Source: Parcubacteria group bacterium Gr01-1014_72
Lineage (GTDB): Bacteria > Patescibacteriota > Minisyncoccia > Phycocordibacterales > VMFH01
Direction of reading: 5' to 3'
Assembly (NCBI GenBank): GCA_007375925.1
Contig: VMFH01000029.1
Coordinates: 1-6,656, forward strand
Length of the DNA: 6,656 bases
Shown in pieces: positions 4,554-6,656 of the stretch. How positions within the stretch are numbered: position 1 is the first letter of the stretch; each line of letters opens with the position of its first letter. Made by a program: the position numbers and the translations under genes. Under the pieces are notes generated by a model, which saw only the letters and a list, made by a program, of their open reading frames with translations, made no database searches and was not told the DNA's origin.

Positions 4554-5816
4554 CTACATAATGCGTCGAAGGTACTCCGGGAGTTCCGTGAGGCGCACGG
4601 TGTCCTGTGAGCGCGTGCGCATGTTGCGCACAATCGCGCTCTTCTCCATCGCCTCCTTTTGGCCGACGATGATGGTGTAGGGAATTTTGAACTTTTCTGC
4701 GGCGGCGAGCTGGACGGTGAGCTGGTCGCGGGAGAGCGATTGCATGACCGGAATTTTTGCGTGTCGGAGAAGCTCAATAATTTTGAGACTCTGGAGTTTC
4801 GCCTCAAAGCCGAGCTGAATGAAATACAGTTTTGGTTCCCGTACACGCACACGTTTCGTCTCGTCGGCGCGTTTTCCCTGCGGTTCAAAGACGAGCGTTG
4901 CGCCGATTGAAGGCAGGTCGCGTTTGACGCCGAGGCGCTTCGGGAGCGCGTTGTAGCGCGTTCCGAAGCAGAGCGGCATTGCCGCTCCCTCAACTCTCAT
5001 CTCAAACACGGTGTGCGTCGTGATGGCGCGATCTCCGACGAGGAAGTTGTTGATGGTGTAGGGGAGGGCGAGCGCTTCCAGGTACTCAAGCACTTCCGTG
5101 AAGTGCCGCCGCCCGTCCTCGGAGAGGTAGGAGAGCGCCTTCGGCGCGTCTTCGCGCATGATGCGACACTTTTCGTTTTCGCAGGCGAAGAGGTCAAACA
5201 CGTCCCGCTTCAGATTTTGGCGGCATGGCGCATGGAGGAGCGAGATATTTTTCCGGTAGTAGGAGAGAAGGTCGTGGGAGAAGCGGGCTACAGAGTCGCG
5301 ATCCCCGATGCTGTTTATTTCAACGCTTACGTTTTTGTGCCCCGACGCCTGGAGTATTTCGTACGCGGCTTTGATGATGAGCGCTTCGGCGATGCTCTTG
5401 CCGGTGCCGATGATTTCAAGCGACACACTGCACTCATGTCCGCGTCGAGAACGCGCGCTTCGGGGGAGGAGGGCGGAGCGTTCAAAGTAGAACATGAGGG
5501 GCTGTTGAAGGTTTCCCCCGCGAATCTCCGCCGCGAGTCGGATGAGCGCAACCTTTTCCTCCAGAGCGAGGGGAATACTGCAGCGACGTTCTTCAGCGCC
5601 CGCGAGTCGCTCTCCGGCGCTCTGAAGCGCTCGCGCCCGCGAAATGTCCTCGCGCTCAATGTGGGGCGCCTTGATTGGCGTGAAGCCGTAGTAGAGGGCG
5701 ATTTCCCCTTTGCGGTCAATCGAGGGAGAGGCGAAAAACGGCGCCGGAGCGCTCCGCTCTCCCGCAAGCGCGGTGATGCTTTCCTCGCCGTCCTTTCCGC
5801 TGTGATGGATCATCAT
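4554..5816 (-). CDS. Histidyl-tRNA synthetase-like protein with degenerate active site
   Basis: A 420-residue class II synthetase fold aligned along its length with HisRS. Motif 1 is recognisable as YYGFTPIKAPHIE (42-54). The HisRS insertion is well kept: INSIGDRDSVARF (168-179), then CENEKC (212-217), DAPKALSYL (223-231) and YLEALALPY (245-253). The C-terminal anticodon-binding domain (about 329-420) looks intact, with KLYFIQLGFEA, LLRHAKIPV and YTIIVGQKE. The catalytic parts are not. The motif 2 FRxE/GRYREFHQ region is replaced around 114-130, RGLDYYT by GDRAITTHT (261-269), and the motif 3 Arg by EPQ (311-313). It therefore probably does not make His-tRNA. A role in tRNA binding or regulation is inferred. 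HisZ is less likely, because HisZ lacks the anticodon domain. It lies between lepB and rpsU, and two adjacent ATGs (5816 and 5813) can start it. Confidence 0.85.
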   Translation of the reverse strand: MMIHHSGKDGEESITALAGERSAPAPFFASPSIDRKGEIALYYGFTPIKAPHIEREDISRARALQSAGERLAGAEERRCSIPLALEEKVALIRLAAEIRGGNLQQPLMFYFERSALLPRSARSRRGHECSVSLEIIGTGKSIAEALIIKAAYEILQASGHKNVSVEINSIGDRDSVARFSHDLLSYYRKNISLLHAPCRQNLKRDVFDLFACENEKCRIMREDAPKALSYLSEDGRRHFTEVLEYLEALALPYTINNFLVGDRAITTHTVFEMRVEGAAMPLCFGTRYNALPKRLGVKRDLPSIGATLVFEPQGKRADETKRVRVREPKLYFIQLGFEAKLQSLKIIELLRHAKIPVMQSLSRDQLTVQLAAAEKFKIPYTIIVGQKEAMEKSAIVRNMRTRSQDTVRLTELPEYLRRIM

Positions 5817-5843
5817 AATGTTTGCAGGGCGGCCTCTTTCGTT

Positions 5844-6461
5844 TTACTTTCCCTCCTCTCCAAATGCATGTTTTCCCGGGAACAGGTCAAGTTTGGATGG
5901 CGGAAAGAGACGCAGGAACGCGCGTCCGATGATAAGTTCGCGGGGCAGTCCTCCCCAGATGCGCGAATCGGCGCTCTGCTCCCGATTGTCGCCGAGCACG
6001 AGATACTCATCCGTCCCGAGCGCTATAGTTTGCGGATTGCCGTTTGTCTCGGCTCTAAGGTACGGCTCTTCAAGGCGCAGCCCCTCCGGGTTCGTTTCGC
6101 TTCGCACGGTGATGGAGGCGCTTTGCACCTCAATCGTCTCGTTTGGGAGCCCGACGATGCGCTTAATGAGAAATTTTTTCTGGTCAAACGGGAGGCGGAA
6201 GATGATAATGTCGCCCCGCTCGGGTCTCTGGAATCGGTAGGAGAGTTCGTCAACGATGAGGTACTCGCCGTTATGGAATGTCGGCACCATTGAGGCGCCC
6301 GAGACGATGAAAGGTTGGGCAATGAAGATGCGGAAGGGGATGATGATGAGCGCCGCGATCATCGCGAAGCGGATGAACTCCCACAAGGGACTTTTCCGCG
6401 GAGCGTCTTTTTCCTCCTCTCGCTTCGCCCCCGCAGTTTTTTCAGTGTCGGTTGGTTCCAT
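5844..6461 (-). CDS. lepB: Signal peptidase I
   Basis: The membrane serine protease that cleaves signal peptides from exported proteins, acting on the outer face of the cytoplasmic membrane. It has 205 residues, a Gram-positive-like short form. A charged cytoplasmic N-terminus (1-25) precedes one membrane helix (about 27-48). Box B SGASMVPTF (54-62) holds the nucleophile Ser57. RGDIIIFRLP (82-91) is box C. KKFLIKRIVGLP (95-106) carries the general base Lys100. GDNREQSADSRIWG (157-170) is box E. All catalytic elements are intact. The ATG at 6459-6461 is taken as start since it gives the full N-terminal anchor; no Shine-Dalgarno motif precedes it. The gene is the first of a likely lepB, HisRS-like, rpsU, ybeY operon and ends 27 nt before the next start. 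Confidence 0.95.
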   Translation of the reverse strand: MEPTDTEKTAGAKREEEKDAPRKSPLWEFIRFAMIAALIIIPFRIFIAQPFIVSGASMVPTFHNGEYLIVDELSYRFQRPERGDIIIFRLPFDQKKFLIKRIVGLPNETIEVQSASITVRSETNPEGLRLEEPYLRAETNGNPQTIALGTDEYLVLGDNREQSADSRIWGGLPRELIIGRAFLRLFPPSKLDLFPGKHAFGEEGK

Positions 6462-6541
6462 GTGATGTAGATGATGCGGGTGAGGAGAAAAAATTTTCTA
6501 TTTCAAAGAAGATTTAGAAGAATCAAAGAAGAAGTAGTGGA

Positions 6542-6570
6542 ATTGTAGTACTCATTGTGGCTTGACACAA
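6542..6570 (-). promoter_or_regulatory. Candidate promoter of the lepB operon
   Basis: On the minus strand TTGTGT (6565-6570) and TACAAT (6542-6547) are exactly 17 nt apart. Transcription would begin near 6535, about 74 nt before the lepB ATG. The -10 is good and the -35 matches only in its TTG part. It lies in the only spacer available upstream of this gene cluster in the window. Confidence 0.45.
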
Positions 6571-6577
6571 GATAGAG

Positions 6578-6614
6578 ACATGTAACATGAAGCATAAAAC
6601 ATGGAACATAGAAC
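6578..6614. repeat. Degenerate ACATG/AACAT short repeats
   Basis: A run of near-repeats of AACATG about 6-10 bases apart (ACATG, AACATG, GCAT, AACATGG, AACATAG) followed by GAACGG. It forms part of a 195-base spacer (6462-6656) with no gene. The rest of that spacer is a purine-rich GAAGA/AGAAG stretch (6511-6540) and an AT-rich end. The motif recalls the low-complexity linkers seen between genes elsewhere in this window. Confidence 0.45.
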
Positions 6615-6635
6615 GGTCTAAAGTTTAAAAATAAA

Positions 6636-6646
6636 AATTAAAAATG
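6636..6646. repeat. Dispersed motif AATTAAAAATG, copy 3
   Basis: Third exact copy of AATTAAAAATG, 10 bases from the right edge, in the AT-rich end of the spacer upstream of lepB. A TAAAGTTT string sits 16 bases before it (6619-6626), and the same string occurs next to copy 1 (3553-3560), so the two places share a small set of linker motifs. Confidence 0.45.
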
Positions 6647-6656
6647 ACAGTGTAAA

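Noticed and set aside
4554..5816. Calling this gene HisZ, the ATP phosphoribosyltransferase regulatory subunit
   Set aside because: HisZ lacks the C-terminal anticodon-binding domain, which is clearly present here, and no histidine biosynthesis gene is nearby.
5013..6293. Long plus-strand open frame of 426 codons opposite the HisRS-like gene and lepB
   Set aside because: It spans two well-supported minus-strand genes and their junction, with no family resemblance of its own.
6562..6588. Plus-strand TTGACA followed by TAACAT
   Set aside because: Spacing of 15 nt with a poor -10 and no plus-strand gene visible before the edge; the minus-strand pair at the same place fits lepB better.
6462..6656. 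Possible tRNA or small RNA gene in the right-hand spacer
   Set aside because: No cloverleaf, no T-loop GGTTCGA-type sequence and no strong stem were found; only promoter-like and repetitive sequence.

Overview
The window reads as a stretch of bacterial chromosome in which every gene I accept lies on the minus strand. The gene content (bS21, YbeY, FtsA, FtsZ, signal peptidase I), short spacers, AT-rich repetitive intergenic islands between GC-rich genes, the absence of Shine-Dalgarno motifs, and a HisRS-like protein with a degenerate active site together suggest Candidate Phyla Radiation (Patescibacteria), probably Parcubacteria-like. This is an inference from protein style, not a database match. 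Reading frames fit the standard code, with no need for UGA recoding.

In the direction of transcription (right to left), a likely operon holds lepB (6461-5844), a catalytically degenerate histidyl-tRNA-synthetase-like gene (5816-4554), rpsU for bS21 (4509-4261) and ybeY (4254-3796), with gaps of 27, 44 and 6 nt. It joins protein export with translation and 30S maturation. A 265-nt spacer follows, filled by a 184-bp imperfect palindrome (3573-3756) nested inside a wider 15-bp inverted repeat. Then come the division genes ftsA (3530-2349) and ftsZ (2163-1015), separated by a 185-nt leader with a 14-bp tandem repeat and two hairpins. A perfect 15-bp-stem terminator (968-1002) closes the ftsZ unit. 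Beyond it is a thioredoxin-reductase-like gene (891 to the left edge) whose last 32 visible residues stop resembling the family.

FtsZ polymerises into the division ring, and FtsA tethers it to the membrane through a C-terminal amphipathic helix and the FtsZ C-terminal peptide; both contact elements are visible. Each protein carries an unusual nucleotide-binding loop: GGGTFTG in FtsZ instead of GGGTGTG, and NIGSETVS in FtsA where an Asp-Gly-Gly-Gly-Thr loop is usual.

The best candidates for something undescribed are the palindromic element between ybeY and ftsA with its flanking repeats, the HisRS-like protein that lost all three catalytic motifs but kept its anticodon-binding domain, and the altered FtsA/FtsZ nucleotide pockets. 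No tRNA, rRNA, CRISPR array or transposase gene was seen.
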